Below, piece by piece: positions 42,117-53,625 of a stretch of DNA of 64,000 bases (the stretch's first letter is position 1; each line of letters opens with the position of its first letter). The translations under genes were made by a program, and so were the position numbers. Source of the DNA: Marinobacter segnicrescens (GTDB taxonomy: Bacteria > Pseudomonadota > Gammaproteobacteria > Pseudomonadales > Oleiphilaceae); assembly GCF_900111555.1 (NCBI RefSeq), contig NZ_FOHZ01000007.1, positions 1 through 64,000 on the forward strand, read 5' to 3'. The notes under the pieces were generated by a model, which was not told where the DNA came from, did not search any database, and worked only from the letters and a program-made list of their open reading frames with translations.

Positions 42117-44168
42117 TCAGGCTGCGTGATCGTGGTCGGTAATACCGGACTGACGGAGCAGGGCATCCACATCCGGGTCACGGCCACGGAACGCCTTGAA
42201 CAGCTCCGCCGGCTCCCGGGAACCACCCATCTCCAGGATATTCTCCCGGAAGGAATGGCCGGTCTCCGGGTCGAAGATACCGTTCTCCTCAAACAGTGAG
42301 AAGGCATCGGCCGCCAGCACTTCTGCCCACTTGTAGCTGTAGTAACCGGCCGCGTAGCCACCGGCAAAGATATGGGAGAACGCGTTGGGGAACCGGTTGA
42401 ACTCCGGTGACTCCACCACCGCGATTTCCTTGCGGACCTCCCGGTGCATCTCCAGCGGGTTGGTGGGTGCCTCCTTAGTGAATTCCGCGTGCAGGCGGAA
42501 GTCAAACAGGGAGAACTCCAGCTGCCGAACCATCTGCATGCCCGCCTGGAAGTTCTTTGCAGCGAGCATCTTGTCCAGCAGATCCTGGGGCAGGGGCTCG
42601 CCAGTCTCGTGATGGGCAGCAATCAGCTCGAGGGATTCCGGGTTCCAGCACCAGTTTTCCAGGAACTGGCTGGGCAACTCCACCGCATCCCAGGCGACGC
42701 CATTGATACCGGAGACATCCGCCACATCCACCTGGGTAAGCATATGGTGCAGACCATGACCGAACTCGTGGAACAGGGTGGTTACCTCATCGTGGGTCAG
42801 CAGTGACGGCTTGCCTTCCACCGGCGGGGTGAAGTTGCAGGTGAGGAAGGCCACCGGCAGCTGCAGCTGGCCACGCTGGTTTTCCCACCTTACCCGGCAG
42901 TCCGCCATCCAGGCGCCACCACGCTTGCCCTGACGGGCGTAGGGGTCCAGGTAGAACCACGCAATGGCTTCACCATTACGGGAGATGCGGTAGGCGGTGG
43001 CGTCCTTGTGCCAGGTTTCCACCTGCGGCTGCTGCTCGATCTGGACGCCGAACAGCTTCTCGGTGACCTGGAACATGCCAGAAATCACCCGCTCGGCGGG
43101 GAACCAGGGACGCAAGGTTTCCGGGGAGATGTCGTAGCGCTTCTGGCGCAGTTTCTCGCTGTAATAGCCAATATCCCAAGCCTGCAGATCCTCAACACCA
43201 TACTCGTCCTTTGCGAACGCCTTCAGTTCTGTGACTTCCTTCTCCGCTACAGGCTTTGATTTCGCGGCCAGCTGGTGCAGGAACTCCAGCACCTCATCCA
43301 CGCTGGACGCCATCTTGGTAGCCAGGGAACGTTCTGCGTAATTGTTGAAACCCAGCAGCTTCGACTGGCCGTGGCGGCGTTTGAGGATCTCCGCCATGAT
43401 CGGGGTGTTGTCCCAATTGCCGGCATCCGGGCCCATATCAGACGCCCGGGTAACAAAGGCTTCGTACACTTCCCGGCGCAGTTCCCGGTTGTTGCAATAG
43501 GTCATCACCGGGAAGAAGCTGGGGAAATCCAGGGTGATCACGAAACCGTCCAGGTCCTTCTGCTTCGCGGCCTGACGGGCGCCATCAATGGCCGACTCGG
43601 GAACGCCGGACAGTTCCTTCTCATCGGTGATGTGTTTGAACCAGTTCTGGGTGGCATCCAGTACGTTATCACTGAAACGGCTGGACAGGTCGGCCAGCTC
43701 CCGGGACAGGTTGGCAAAGGTTTTCTTCTTGTCCACAGGCAGGTCAACACCACCCAGGTGGAAGTCCCGCAGGGTGTTGTTCACCATCTTCTGCTGGGCT
43801 TCACTGAGATCCTTGAAGTCCGGCCGTTCGGCGACTTTCTTGAACGCCGCGCACAATTGCTCGTTTTGACTGACCTCGGTGCCGTATTCAGTCAGCTTCT
43901 CCAGACACCGCTTATGGACCGCGCGGATCTCCTCGTTGTTCATGACTCCGTTAAGGTGGGAGATCACCGACCAGGCGTTGTTGAGCCGGTCGTCCAGGGA
44001 CTGCATGGGCTGTACCAGGGTGTCCCAGGTAGGATCGTCCTGGCCGGCAAGGTCCTGGATCTGGACGCGGTTGTCGCTGAGGATCTGGTCAATCGCGGGC
44101 TCCATGTGTTCGACACGGATGTGGTCGAAGCTGGGGAGCAGTTCTTCGGTGAGCAGTGGGTTGTTCAT
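42117..44168 (-). CDS. prlC: Oligopeptidase A
   Basis: A 683-residue cytoplasmic zinc metallopeptidase of family M3 that degrades signal peptides and short peptides. The active site FHEFGHGLHHM (HExxH) is near residue 470, with the third ligand in the following GVAWDAVELPSQF helix. Start MNNPLLTEELLPSFDHIRV and length match PrlC. It is first of a two-gene operon with yheV and follows standard gammaproteobacterial order. Confidence 0.96.
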   Translation of the reverse strand: MNNPLLTEELLPSFDHIRVEHMEPAIDQILSDNRVQIQDLAGQDDPTWDTLVQPMQSLDDRLNNAWSVISHLNGVMNNEEIRAVHKRCLEKLTEYGTEVSQNEQLCAAFKKVAERPDFKDLSEAQQKMVNNTLRDFHLGGVDLPVDKKKTFANLSRELADLSSRFSDNVLDATQNWFKHITDEKELSGVPESAIDGARQAAKQKDLDGFVITLDFPSFFPVMTYCNNRELRREVYEAFVTRASDMGPDAGNWDNTPIMAEILKRRHGQSKLLGFNNYAERSLATKMASSVDEVLEFLHQLAAKSKPVAEKEVTELKAFAKDEYGVEDLQAWDIGYYSEKLRQKRYDISPETLRPWFPAERVISGMFQVTEKLFGVQIEQQPQVETWHKDATAYRISRNGEAIAWFYLDPYARQGKRGGAWMADCRVRWENQRGQLQLPVAFLTCNFTPPVEGKPSLLTHDEVTTLFHEFGHGLHHMLTQVDVADVSGINGVAWDAVELPSQFLENWCWNPESLELIAAHHETGEPLPQDLLDKMLAAKNFQAGMQMVRQLEFSLFDFRLHAEFTKEAPTNPLEMHREVRKEIAVVESPEFNRFPNAFSHIFAGGYAAGYYSYKWAEVLAADAFSLFEENGIFDPETGHSFRENILEMGGSREPAELFKAFRGRDPDVDALLRQSGITDHDHAA

Positions 44169-44231
44169 GTGGCCTCTTCTGTGCTGACAAATTTGGACAT
44201 TGACGTTCAGGTAGCCTGTAAATTCGGGGGC

Positions 44232-44344
44232 GGGCCAGGTATGGGGGAGTATTTTCTTCGCCGCAATTCACGGTCCATCCCTGGACCGACCTTGCTCCGC
44301 GACATCCTGTCGCTGCTGCGAAAATACTCCCCCATACCTGTCCT
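44232..44344 (+). repeat. Family I palindrome, copy C
   Basis: Arms of 24 bp (44232-44255 and 44321-44344; the inner 20 bp perfect, two mismatches outside) enclose a 65-nt core. The first hairpin is GGTCC-ATCCCT-GGACC as in copy A. The second is GCGAC-ATCCT-GTCGC, again changed on both sides. Unlike A and B, it lies between divergent genes, 63 bp upstream of prlC and 114 bp upstream of the carbonic anhydrase gene. The rest of 44169-44458 holds no gene. Confidence 0.88.
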
Positions 44345-44458
44345 TCCGGCATTTCTGATACCGCCAAGGCTAGGCTTGCGATACCGGCACCCGTGATATT
44401 GTGAGGTTTATCTGTGAAGATAACCTCAGACAAACCTCCTGGCTAATAGGTGTATGTA

Positions 44459-44998
44459 ATGGCGAGCATACGTTCTCACAAGGGTTACACCCCAAAATTC
44501 GGTGCCCGGGCGTGGGTGGATGAGTCCGCGGTCGTCATCGGCGACGTGGAAATGGGTGACGACTGCTCCGTCTGGCCCATGACCGTGGTACGCGGCGACA
44601 TGCACCGGATCCGCATCGGTGACCGCTGCAGCATCCAGGACGGTACCGTCATCCACATCACCCACGCCTCCGACTACAACCCCGGCGGCTGGCCCACCAC
44701 ACTGGGTGACGACGTCACCGTTGGCCACAAGGCGCTGATCCACGGCGCGACCATCGGCAGCCGTGTGCTCGTGGGGATGGGTGCCATCATCATGGACGGC
44801 GCGGTGGTGGAAGACGACGTCATAATCGCCGCCGGCTGCCTGGTCCCGCCCGGCAAGACCCTGGAGTCCGGACACCTGTATGTTGGCTCCCCCTGCAAGA
44901 AAGCCCGGGCGCTGACCGACAAGGAGAAAACCTTCTTCAAGTACACGGCTGCCAATTACGTGAAGCTGAAGGACGAGTATCTGGCTGAGCAGGAGTGA
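44459..44998 (+). CDS. Gamma-class carbonic anhydrase family protein
   Basis: A 179-residue left-handed beta-helix protein of the YrdA/CaiE group. Hexapeptide repeats run through VIGDVEMGDDCSVWPMTVVRGDM to LVGMGAIIMDGAVVEDDVIIAAGC. The three zinc-binding histidines are probably in TVIHITHAS and TVGHKALIHG. Catalytic activity of this subgroup is often low or unproven. The ATG at 44459 is preferred over a GTG at 44450. Its neighbour prlC is divergent, an order known from Pseudomonas. Confidence 0.9.
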   Translation: MASIRSHKGYTPKFGARAWVDESAVVIGDVEMGDDCSVWPMTVVRGDMHRIRIGDRCSIQDGTVIHITHASDYNPGGWPTTLGDDVTVGHKALIHGATIGSRVLVGMGAIIMDGAVVEDDVIIAAGCLVPPGKTLESGHLYVGSPCKKARALTDKEKTFFKYTAANYVKLKDEYLAEQE

Positions 44999-45022
44999 GC
45001 GCTCTCCCTCAGCTGCTCGCTC

Positions 45023-45103
45023 TACGGGGGCCGGGGAAGAGCTTCCGGAACAATCAGAAAAACCTGAGTTTTTCGTTCCGGAAGCTCTTCCCCAGCCCCC
45101 GTA
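45023..45103 (-). repeat. Family II palindrome, copy D
   Basis: Arms of 24 bp (45023-45046 and 45080-45103, one mismatch) enclose a 33-nt core. On the minus strand it reads GGAACGAAAAACTCAGG, then TTTTTCTGATTGTTCC. It lies 24 bp after the carbonic anhydrase stop but is antisense to that gene, unlike copies A-C. The intergenic stretch 44999-45337 otherwise holds the Hsp20 promoter. Confidence 0.88.
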
Positions 45104-45192
45104 GCACCCGCAAACCTACAGACTACAAGTGATCAAATCTCCAAGCCCAAACCTACAACCCTGACTCAGATCAAAAAACAACCAGAACAACG

Positions 45193-45222
45193 CTTGAAAA
45201 TCCCCAATCCGCACCTAGATTA
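45193..45222 (+). promoter_or_regulatory. Sigma-32-like promoter of the Hsp20 gene
   Basis: CTTGAAA at 45193-45199 and CCTAGATTA at 45214-45222, 14 bp apart, resemble the heat-shock consensus CTTGAAA-N13-15-CCCATnTA. The Hsp20 ATG follows about 115 bp downstream. Confidence 0.6.
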
Positions 45223-45337
45223 AAGTCCAGCAGAAGTTCACGGATAACCATCCGGCTGGCGCCACCGTGATGGGGCTGTTCCGCGACTGAAGCTGAATAA
45301 ACACCTGTTATTCAGATTCATAAGGAGGAGTTTCATT

Positions 45338-45793
45338 ATGAGTAACCTTACCCGCTGGAATCCGGTCAGTGAGTTCGAAGACCTGATCAACCGTTACAAC
45401 CGCTACTTCGGCCTGCCCGCCACCAATGGCGACAAGGAGGGCAAGGACCTGTTCCGTCGCAACGACTGGGCGCCGGCCGTAGATATCAAGGAAAACAAGG
45501 ATGCCTTCGTGATTGATGCCGAATTACCCGGCATGAACAAGGAAGATGTCAAAGTCACCGTCCATGACGGGGTACTTACCATCCAGGGTGAGCGCAAGCA
45601 GGAAACTGAAACCGGCGACGACAAGCATCACCGTGTGGAACGGGTCTACGGCAGCTTCATGCGCCGCTTCACCCTGCCCGACAACGTAGATGCTGACAGC
45701 ATCAAGGCGAAGTTCAAGGATGGAGTGCTTTCTCTGACCTTGAACAAGGTCGAGCCGCTGGAACCTAAAGCCATTGAGGTCAATGTCGACTGA
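45338..45793 (+). CDS. Hsp20/alpha-crystallin small heat-shock protein
   Basis: A 151-residue cytoplasmic chaperone that holds unfolded proteins. The alpha-crystallin domain spans about residues 45-140 (WAPAVDIKENKDAFVIDAELPG to FKDGVLSLTLNKVEP), including the AELPGMNKEDVKV strand. The GVLTL-type signature is GVLSLTL. AAGGAGG precedes the ATG. The single-gene unit with a sigma-32-like promoter suggests heat control. Confidence 0.95.
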   Translation: MSNLTRWNPVSEFEDLINRYNRYFGLPATNGDKEGKDLFRRNDWAPAVDIKENKDAFVIDAELPGMNKEDVKVTVHDGVLTIQGERKQETETGDDKHHRVERVYGSFMRRFTLPDNVDADSIKAKFKDGVLSLTLNKVEPLEPKAIEVNVD

Positions 45794-45832
45794 CACTGCA
45801 GATTTTTACAAGAGTGCGGTGAGAGTGGAAGC

Positions 45833-46150
45833 TCAGGCTTCCACCTCAGCTGCTTTCCTTGCACCCGCTGCCTCCAGCGCTTCCGCATAGGCCGTCATGC
45901 GCCGATGGCGAGCCACATGATCCAGCATGGTCTCGCCGTTCTCGTCCCGGGCGTTGACATCCCGGCCAGCTTCCACGAAGAACCCCAGGAACCGCTCGAA
46001 ATCCTCGGCCCGCATGGCTTCATAGGCCTTGATCAGCACATAGTGGTCGGGATTGGTACGGGCGTCGAAAGGGCTCAGGAACAGGAAGCTCTTTACCCGC
46101 TCGTCGCTCCATTCCTCGCCGATAACTTTCGGCTTCTCCGGTCCGCTCAT
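45833..46150 (-). CDS. PA4642-like small protein with an ankyrin-like turn
   Basis: A 105-residue protein. VNARDENGETMLDHVARHRRM looks like one ankyrin repeat, preceded by a helical DHYVLIKAYEAMRAEDFERFLGFF region. I recall similar Pseudomonas proteins as the PA4642 family, of unknown role. It converges with the Hsp20 gene. The 5' region to 46258 holds no other gene. Confidence 0.75.
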   Translation of the reverse strand: MSGPEKPKVIGEEWSDERVKSFLFLSPFDARTNPDHYVLIKAYEAMRAEDFERFLGFFVEAGRDVNARDENGETMLDHVARHRRMTAYAEALEAAGARKAAEVEA

Positions 46151-46258
46151 GGTCTCTCTCGTTATAAGGGTGTCAGAAAATTAAGAGAGAATAGTATAAC
46201 GACAGGGCGCCAGGGCTACCTAGACGAATTGTGTCTTAGGTTCTAGCCGGCGGGAATA

Positions 46259-47098
46259 TCAGGGCAGGATTTCCACTGGCAGGTCGCCGGTGGGCACCGA
46301 ATCATCACACTCAGGTTCGCGAATCGAGATTTCCACCCGACGATTCAGGGCCCGATTGGCTGCGGAGTTGTTCGGCACCAGCGGCTGGGTTTCAGCCCGC
46401 CCTGCCGCGATGACCCGCTCAGCGGGTATCTTGCGGTTCAGCACCAGTTCATGCACCACGGACACCGCCCGGGCCGCCGAGAGGTCCCAGTTCGATCGGA
46501 ATCGGCTGCTGGTGATGGGGACATCATCGGTATATCCGGCCACGATAACATCGCCCATGCACCCTGCGACGACCCCCACAACCCGGTCAATGATAGGGAG
46601 CATCTCGGCCTTGATCTTCGCCTCCCCGGAGTTAAACGTGGCTTGCTCGGAAAAACGGATCACAACCTGCTGTTGATCGTAGTTAACGCTAAGGGACTCA
46701 TCAGCCACCTCTTCCTCAAGCTCGCCAATCAGTCGCCGGGACAGCTCTACAATACCCTCCGGAATGGTAGTCAGTTCCGGGGATGTGCCCCGGTCGTCAA
46801 TGAACTCCGCCTCTTCCCTGGGGCTGTCCGGCGGCTCGGGCAGGGATACCGTGTCCGATTCGATCAGCGTCAGCGGCGACCCGCCTATATCATCTGCCAT
46901 CACGTTAGCCGTGCCGAAGGCTACCGCCATTGACTGGGCCATGGCCCGGTACTTTTCCACGTCCATTTCCGCAAATGACAGCAGCAGGATAAAAAACGTG
47001 AGCATCAGGGTCGCCAGGTCCGCAAAGGTCACCAGCCACGCCGGGGCACCGGTGGAGCCTCCTTTCCTGGATCTTGGCGCCAGGGGGCGTAGTGCCAC
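46259..47098 (-). CDS. pomB: Flagellar stator protein PomB/MotB
   Basis: A 279-residue ion-channel subunit of the flagellar motor. The single membrane segment WLVTFADLATLMLTFFILLL carries the ion-binding Asp27. The following SFAEMDVEKYRAMAQSM is much closer to sodium-driven PomB than to E. coli MotB. A C-terminal OmpA-like peptidoglycan-binding domain runs from about residue 140 (FNSGEAKIKAE, AAGRAETQPLVPNNSAANRALNRRVEI). It is three bases downstream of pomA. Confidence 0.93.
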   Translation of the reverse strand: MALRPLAPRSRKGGSTGAPAWLVTFADLATLMLTFFILLLSFAEMDVEKYRAMAQSMAVAFGTANVMADDIGGSPLTLIESDTVSLPEPPDSPREEAEFIDDRGTSPELTTIPEGIVELSRRLIGELEEEVADESLSVNYDQQQVVIRFSEQATFNSGEAKIKAEMLPIIDRVVGVVAGCMGDVIVAGYTDDVPITSSRFRSNWDLSAARAVSVVHELVLNRKIPAERVIAAGRAETQPLVPNNSAANRALNRRVEISIREPECDDSVPTGDLPVEILP

Positions 47099-47101
47099 CG
47101 G

Positions 47102-47875
47102 TCAGGCCTCCTGGCTCGCTTCCGGGGACGGCTGCTGGCCAGGGTGCACGAAGGAGGAGAGGATCTCGGTGATCACACGTGGATTCTGGCCGCGCAGGAT
47201 ATTCTGGATGCTGGTGACAATCAGCACCTGGTTGCGGCGTTCGTCCTCCGCCTTCAGTTGCAACTTGTCCGCGAGGGGGATGGCAATCAACTGGGCGATG
47301 AATGCCCCGTACAGGGTAGTGAGCAAGGCGATAGCCATGGCTGGCCCGATGGAAGCGGGATCATCCAGGGTGTTCAGCATCTGCACCAGGCCGACCAGGG
47401 TACCGAGCATCCCGATTGCCGGGGCGGAGTCACCAATACCCCGGAATACCCGCTCAGCCACGTCGTAGCGCTCGCCGGTCTGCTGAATATCCTGGGCCAG
47501 GGTTTCCTCGACCATTTCCGGTGGATGACCGTCCACACAGAGATTGATGGCCTTCTTCAGGAAGGGGTTCTCGGTTTCATGGCTTTCCAGTCCCAGAATG
47601 CCGTCCTTGCGAACTACCCGGGCCAGTTCGCTTACCTCACGGATGAGGTCATTGGGACGATCGAGTCGGTCGGTAAAGGCCGTGTGCATGGCGAGCTTCA
47701 CCGATGTGGTAACCGTGGGCAGGCGAAAACGCACCAGGGTGACGGCAAAGGTTCCCCCGAGCACAATGGCCAGGCCCGGAAGGTTTAAAAAGGTCAGTAC
47801 CGAGGCATTGGCCAGCATGGCGATGATGACGATGGCAATGCCTGCCACCAGACCGACCAGGGTAAGGATATCCAT
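47102..47875 (-). CDS. pomA: Flagellar stator protein PomA/MotA
   Basis: A 257-residue motor protein with four membrane segments. The family motif GLVQMLNTLDDPASIGPAMAIALLTTLYGA lies in the third and fourth segments, and the cytoplasmic loop has the charged rotor-facing residues. With pomB it forms the torque-generating stator, likely driven by sodium. The pair is away from other flagellar genes, as is usual for stators. Confidence 0.93.
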   Translation of the reverse strand: MDILTLVGLVAGIAIVIIAMLANASVLTFLNLPGLAIVLGGTFAVTLVRFRLPTVTTSVKLAMHTAFTDRLDRPNDLIREVSELARVVRKDGILGLESHETENPFLKKAINLCVDGHPPEMVEETLAQDIQQTGERYDVAERVFRGIGDSAPAIGMLGTLVGLVQMLNTLDDPASIGPAMAIALLTTLYGAFIAQLIAIPLADKLQLKAEDERRNQVLIVTSIQNILRGQNPRVITEILSSFVHPGQQPSPEASQEA

Positions 47876-47985
47876 GTAGCGCCTTATTATTGACGGATGC
47901 CAAAATCAGCTCACAGCCTGCAACCAGTTTCGCCGGCCCGGGCGGCTCACTCAAACCGCAAATGGTAACGATGCGTAACCATCTG

Positions 47986-50322
<2,337 letters not shown>

Positions 50323-50366
50323 GACACTCCGCTTCCAGTGTCGACCACCATGATTGCCAAAAGCCG

Positions 50367-51578
50367 TCAGGCCGGTGCCTGCAGTACCCGAAGGTATCCT
50401 CCGGGCGCCGATTCCACCAGTCCTTCCATCTCCAGCAACAGCAGGGACTGCAGTAGCTGGTCGGCGGGCAACCCCGTGGCAGTACAAAGTTGGTCAGTTG
50501 AGCGTGGATCATACCCTAAAGCCTGTAATACCGCGATTTCCCGCTCCGCCAGGTGGTCCGGCACGGGAGCTGCCGCAGGCTCGGCCGCAAAGAAGTCTGG
50601 TACCACCGCCGGGGGTTTGCAGGCAGGGCGGGGTTTTGGCGTCACCGGCTCGTTCCACCACGCAGTGAGTTCCTCTTCGATATCCTCTACCGTTTCCACC
50701 AGCCTGGCACCCTGGCGAATAAGGGAATGACAACCCCGGGCGAGTGGGTTGTGGATAGAACCGGGGATGGCGAACACTTCCCGCCCCTGCTCCAGGGCGA
50801 GACGGGCGGTAATGAGGGAGCCGGACCTGAGCCCGGCCTCGATAACGAGGATGCCCCGGCTCAGGCCACTGATGATGCGATTGCGTTTGGGAAAGTGGCC
50901 GGACTTCGGCCCGGTACCCGGCGGAAACTCCGAGACCAGGACACCCTGTTCGATGATTTTCCGGGTCAACTCGCCATGGCCTCTGGGATAGATGACATCT
51001 GCACCGGTTCCCACCACCGCCACGGTATCACCACCCGCTGACAGTGCTCCCGCATGGGCGGCACCGTCAACTCCCTGGGCCAACCCGCTGGTCACACCAT
51101 AACCCTTGCCGGCCAGTGCTGCTGCAAATTGCCACGCATGGTCGAGGCCGGCACGGGTGGCATTGCGGGAGCCCACAATGGCCAGCTGGGGACGGGACAG
51201 AAGTTCCACCCGACCGCGGACATACAGCACCGCAGGGGCGTCCTGGATGTGGCGTAAGGGCTCGGGGTACTCCGGCTCGCCCCAACCCACCAGCCGGATC
51301 GATTTTTGCTGGCAGCTACTGAAAACCCGGGCCACCCCGGCAAGGGGTGGGTAAGCCAGGTCCCGGCACTGCCAGGCGGCAATCAGGGCCCGGGCTTCCG
51401 ACCCCGCACCAAAGGACTTGTGAGTGGCCGCCGATGCATCAAGGAACTCCAGCGGGTTGGTGAACGAGTCGCACACCGCCAGCCAGCGTTTACCGCTAAA
51501 ACGGGGCAGCATGGCCAGCAACAGCCAGGGCGCGGAAGGAGAGGCAAGGAAAGCAGTATCGGATGAAGTTGCCGCCAT
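50367..51578 (-). CDS. dprA: DNA-processing protein DprA (Smf)
   Basis: It binds incoming single-stranded DNA and loads RecA in natural transformation. The 403-residue protein has the Rossmann-like DprA core (AIVGSRNATRAGL, VVGTGADVIYPRGH, KRNRIISGLSRGILVIEA). It also has a C-terminal winged-helix tail (LQALGYDPRSTDQLCTATGLPAD). The ATG at 51578 is chosen because GGGAGG precedes it. The presence of dprA does not by itself show competence. Confidence 0.95.
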   Translation of the reverse strand: MAATSSDTAFLASPSAPWLLLAMLPRFSGKRWLAVCDSFTNPLEFLDASAATHKSFGAGSEARALIAAWQCRDLAYPPLAGVARVFSSCQQKSIRLVGWGEPEYPEPLRHIQDAPAVLYVRGRVELLSRPQLAIVGSRNATRAGLDHAWQFAAALAGKGYGVTSGLAQGVDGAAHAGALSAGGDTVAVVGTGADVIYPRGHGELTRKIIEQGVLVSEFPPGTGPKSGHFPKRNRIISGLSRGILVIEAGLRSGSLITARLALEQGREVFAIPGSIHNPLARGCHSLIRQGARLVETVEDIEEELTAWWNEPVTPKPRPACKPPAVVPDFFAAEPAAAPVPDHLAEREIAVLQALGYDPRSTDQLCTATGLPADQLLQSLLLLEMEGLVESAPGGYLRVLQAPA

Positions 51579-51658
51579 CACGGCCAACCTCCCTGTCGTA
51601 AAAGGGGCTGCCATCCTGGCAGCCCGGTCATCATTTCAGGGCAAGAAGCCCCTCTGGC

Positions 51659-52675
51659 TCAGGGGTTGGTGACCTTGTCACCAATGGAGAGGGCGCGAGT
51701 CGCCTTCAGCACCAGGCCATAGCTGAGTTTCTCATAGGTCTGGAACACCATCAGCAAGCCAGCACGCTCATCCGGCAGCTGAACGATTTCATCCGTTACC
51801 GGGTCCCTCGCCTGGTTGCCAGCCTTGAGCACCGCCAGGACATTGCCCACCTCAAGGCCATCACGGGCACCACGGTTAAGCACCACCACGTTGTATTGAC
51901 CAATCTGGGTCACGCCTGTCTCCACCGCAATCATCTTGCCCTCAATGTCACCGTCCGGTGCGCTCGGCGTAAAACTGGTGTTGATTCGACGATCTTCACG
52001 GGCCAGCAGACGATCCTCGATACGGACTTCCTCTCGGGTCCTGGTCAGCTGTACGGTGAGGATATCCCCTTTCTCGTCGGTGACATTACCATCACCGATA
52101 GAGCGGGCTTCCAGGCCCAGGAATTCGCCGGTATCCGGGTCCACATGGGCCCGGCTCTTGCGGAAGATGCCAACACTGCGGGCAGGGGCCTCGCCACGGG
52201 CGTATACCCGGTCGCCAGCGCCGGTCACGATGCGACTTTCCTCACCCTCAAGCACATAGGGGGCATTTTCCAGCTCTTCCTGCGACACGATCCGGGTCTT
52301 GGTCAGGAAGCTTTCGATGGCATCCAGCGGAATGGCGGGGATGGGGGTATCGATAGGTTCGGAGCGCACCTTCGGCGACAGCTTGATCACGCCGCTGCCA
52401 GCCTTGGTCAGGCGGGGCTTGCCATCGATGTAGACCAGCGCAAGTTCATCCCCGGGGTAGATCAGGTGGGGGTTATTGACCTGCGGATTCACATGCCAGA
52501 TTTCCGGCCAGTACCAGGGGTTGCTCAGGAAGCGGGATGAAATATCCCACAGGGTATCGCCCTTTTTCACGGTGTAACGCTCGGGGTGATCAGACCGGAA
52601 CTCCGGGCCCTGTGCCTGTGCCCAGGAGGCGGACAGCAGCATTACGGCTGCCAGAGCGTACAGCAGTTTCCTCAT
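51659..52675 (-). CDS. LysM-domain envelope protein
   Basis: A 338-residue secreted or periplasmic protein. A signal peptide (MRKLLYALAAVMLLSASWAQA) is followed by one LysM domain (YTVKKGDTLWDISSRFLSNPWYWPEIW, residues about 34-80) that binds peptidoglycan. A roughly 240-residue domain of unknown function follows. The ATG at 52675 has AAGGA seven bases before it. It lies upstream of dprA and divergent from def, the same order as in Pseudomonas. Confidence 0.9.
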   Translation of the reverse strand: MRKLLYALAAVMLLSASWAQAQGPEFRSDHPERYTVKKGDTLWDISSRFLSNPWYWPEIWHVNPQVNNPHLIYPGDELALVYIDGKPRLTKAGSGVIKLSPKVRSEPIDTPIPAIPLDAIESFLTKTRIVSQEELENAPYVLEGEESRIVTGAGDRVYARGEAPARSVGIFRKSRAHVDPDTGEFLGLEARSIGDGNVTDEKGDILTVQLTRTREEVRIEDRLLAREDRRINTSFTPSAPDGDIEGKMIAVETGVTQIGQYNVVVLNRGARDGLEVGNVLAVLKAGNQARDPVTDEIVQLPDERAGLLMVFQTYEKLSYGLVLKATRALSIGDKVTNP

Positions 52676-53024
52676 TGTAGAATCCTTCATCGCGCGTGCC
52701 TTGATAGCGTGCTTCCCCCGTACAGAGAGAGTATCGAGAAAGCGGCTGAGCTTCCCGACCCCTCTAATATAGAGGAAAGTAAAGAAATTGTGACCTTATA
52801 TTCTTGTCTTGTAGTAGTTTCTGGCTATCACCTGATCAGTTTGTATTCAATCGATCTTCGGGGGATAATATCAGCCAGATTAGGCTGTCTTCCCTTGAAT
52901 ACGGGGTTTTCGCTCCGATTATCATAGCCAGTAGACAGCAAAAGTCGCGGTACGCGATCGCATTTTGTGACACCAGCCAGAGATCTTTCCGAGATCATGG
53001 CAACTCAGGCAAGTACAGGCAATT
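52676..53024. other. Divergent intergenic region upstream of def and the LysM gene
   Basis: About 350 bp, more AT-rich than its surroundings, with a CCTCTAATATAGAGG palindrome near 52760. No gene-like reading frame with a ribosome-binding site is seen, although short open frames exist. It must hold the promoters of both gene sets, but none is clear enough to call. Confidence 0.5.
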
Positions 53025-53528
53025 ATGATTCTGAACATTCTTGAATATCCGGACCCCAGGTTGCGGACCATCGCCAAACCGGTGGAAGAAGTCACCGACC
53101 GGCACCGCAAGCTGATCGATGACATGTTCGAAACCATGTACGACGCTCCGGGTATCGGCCTGGCCGCCACCCAGGTCAACGTCCATGAGCAGATCATCGT
53201 CATGGACCTGTCGGAGGACAAGAGCGAGCCCCGGGTATTTATCAACCCGGAAGTGGAAGTGCTCGACGGCGACTATCAGCCGATGCAGGAAGGCTGCCTC
53301 TCGGTACCCGGCTTCTACGAAGATGTGGAGCGTATTGAGCATGTTCGTATCAAGGCGCTGGATTACGATGGCAAGCCCTACGAGCTGGAAGCCACCGGCC
53401 TGTTGGCGGTGTGCATCCAGCACGAGATGGACCACCTCAACGGCAAGCTTTTCGTGGATTACCTGAGCGCCCTCAAGCGCAACCGCATTCGCAAGAAGCT
53501 GGAGAAGCTCCACAAGAAAAGTGCCTGA
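53025..53528 (+). CDS. def: Peptide deformylase
   Basis: It removes the formyl group from the N-terminal methionine of new proteins. The 167-residue enzyme has all three PDF motifs, [16 protein letters not shown] (metal cysteine) and QHEMDHLNG (two metal histidines), and the basic C-terminal tail. It is followed by a terminator before fmt, so def may be transcribed in part separately. Confidence 0.97.
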   Translation: MILNILEYPDPRLRTIAKPVEEVTDRHRKLIDDMFETMYDAPGIGLAATQVNVHEQIIVMDLSEDKSEPRVFINPEVEVLDGDYQPMQEGCLSVPGFYEDVERIEHVRIKALDYDGKPYELEATGLLAVCIQHEMDHLNGKLFVDYLSALKRNRIRKKLEKLHKKSA

Positions 53529-53556
53529 CAACTTCAGGCCAGTCCGTGACAACAGG

Positions 53557-53583
53557 AACCGGGTGTAAGCACCCGGTTTTTTC
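53557..53583 (+). terminator. Terminator between def and fmt
   Basis: AACCGGGTG pairs with CACCCGGTT around a 4-nt loop, and TTTT follows. It lies 28 bp past the def stop and 43 bp before fmt, and it is strong in form. Confidence 0.85.
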
Positions 53584-53625
53584 GTTTGCTGCCGTCGACA
53601 ACGCAGCCAGAAACAGGAAATTGCT

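Noticed and set aside
52586..53028. Plus-strand frames of 74-113 codons upstream of def.
   Set aside because: One is antisense to the LysM gene start. The other has no ribosome-binding site, no domain, and odd composition for this genome.
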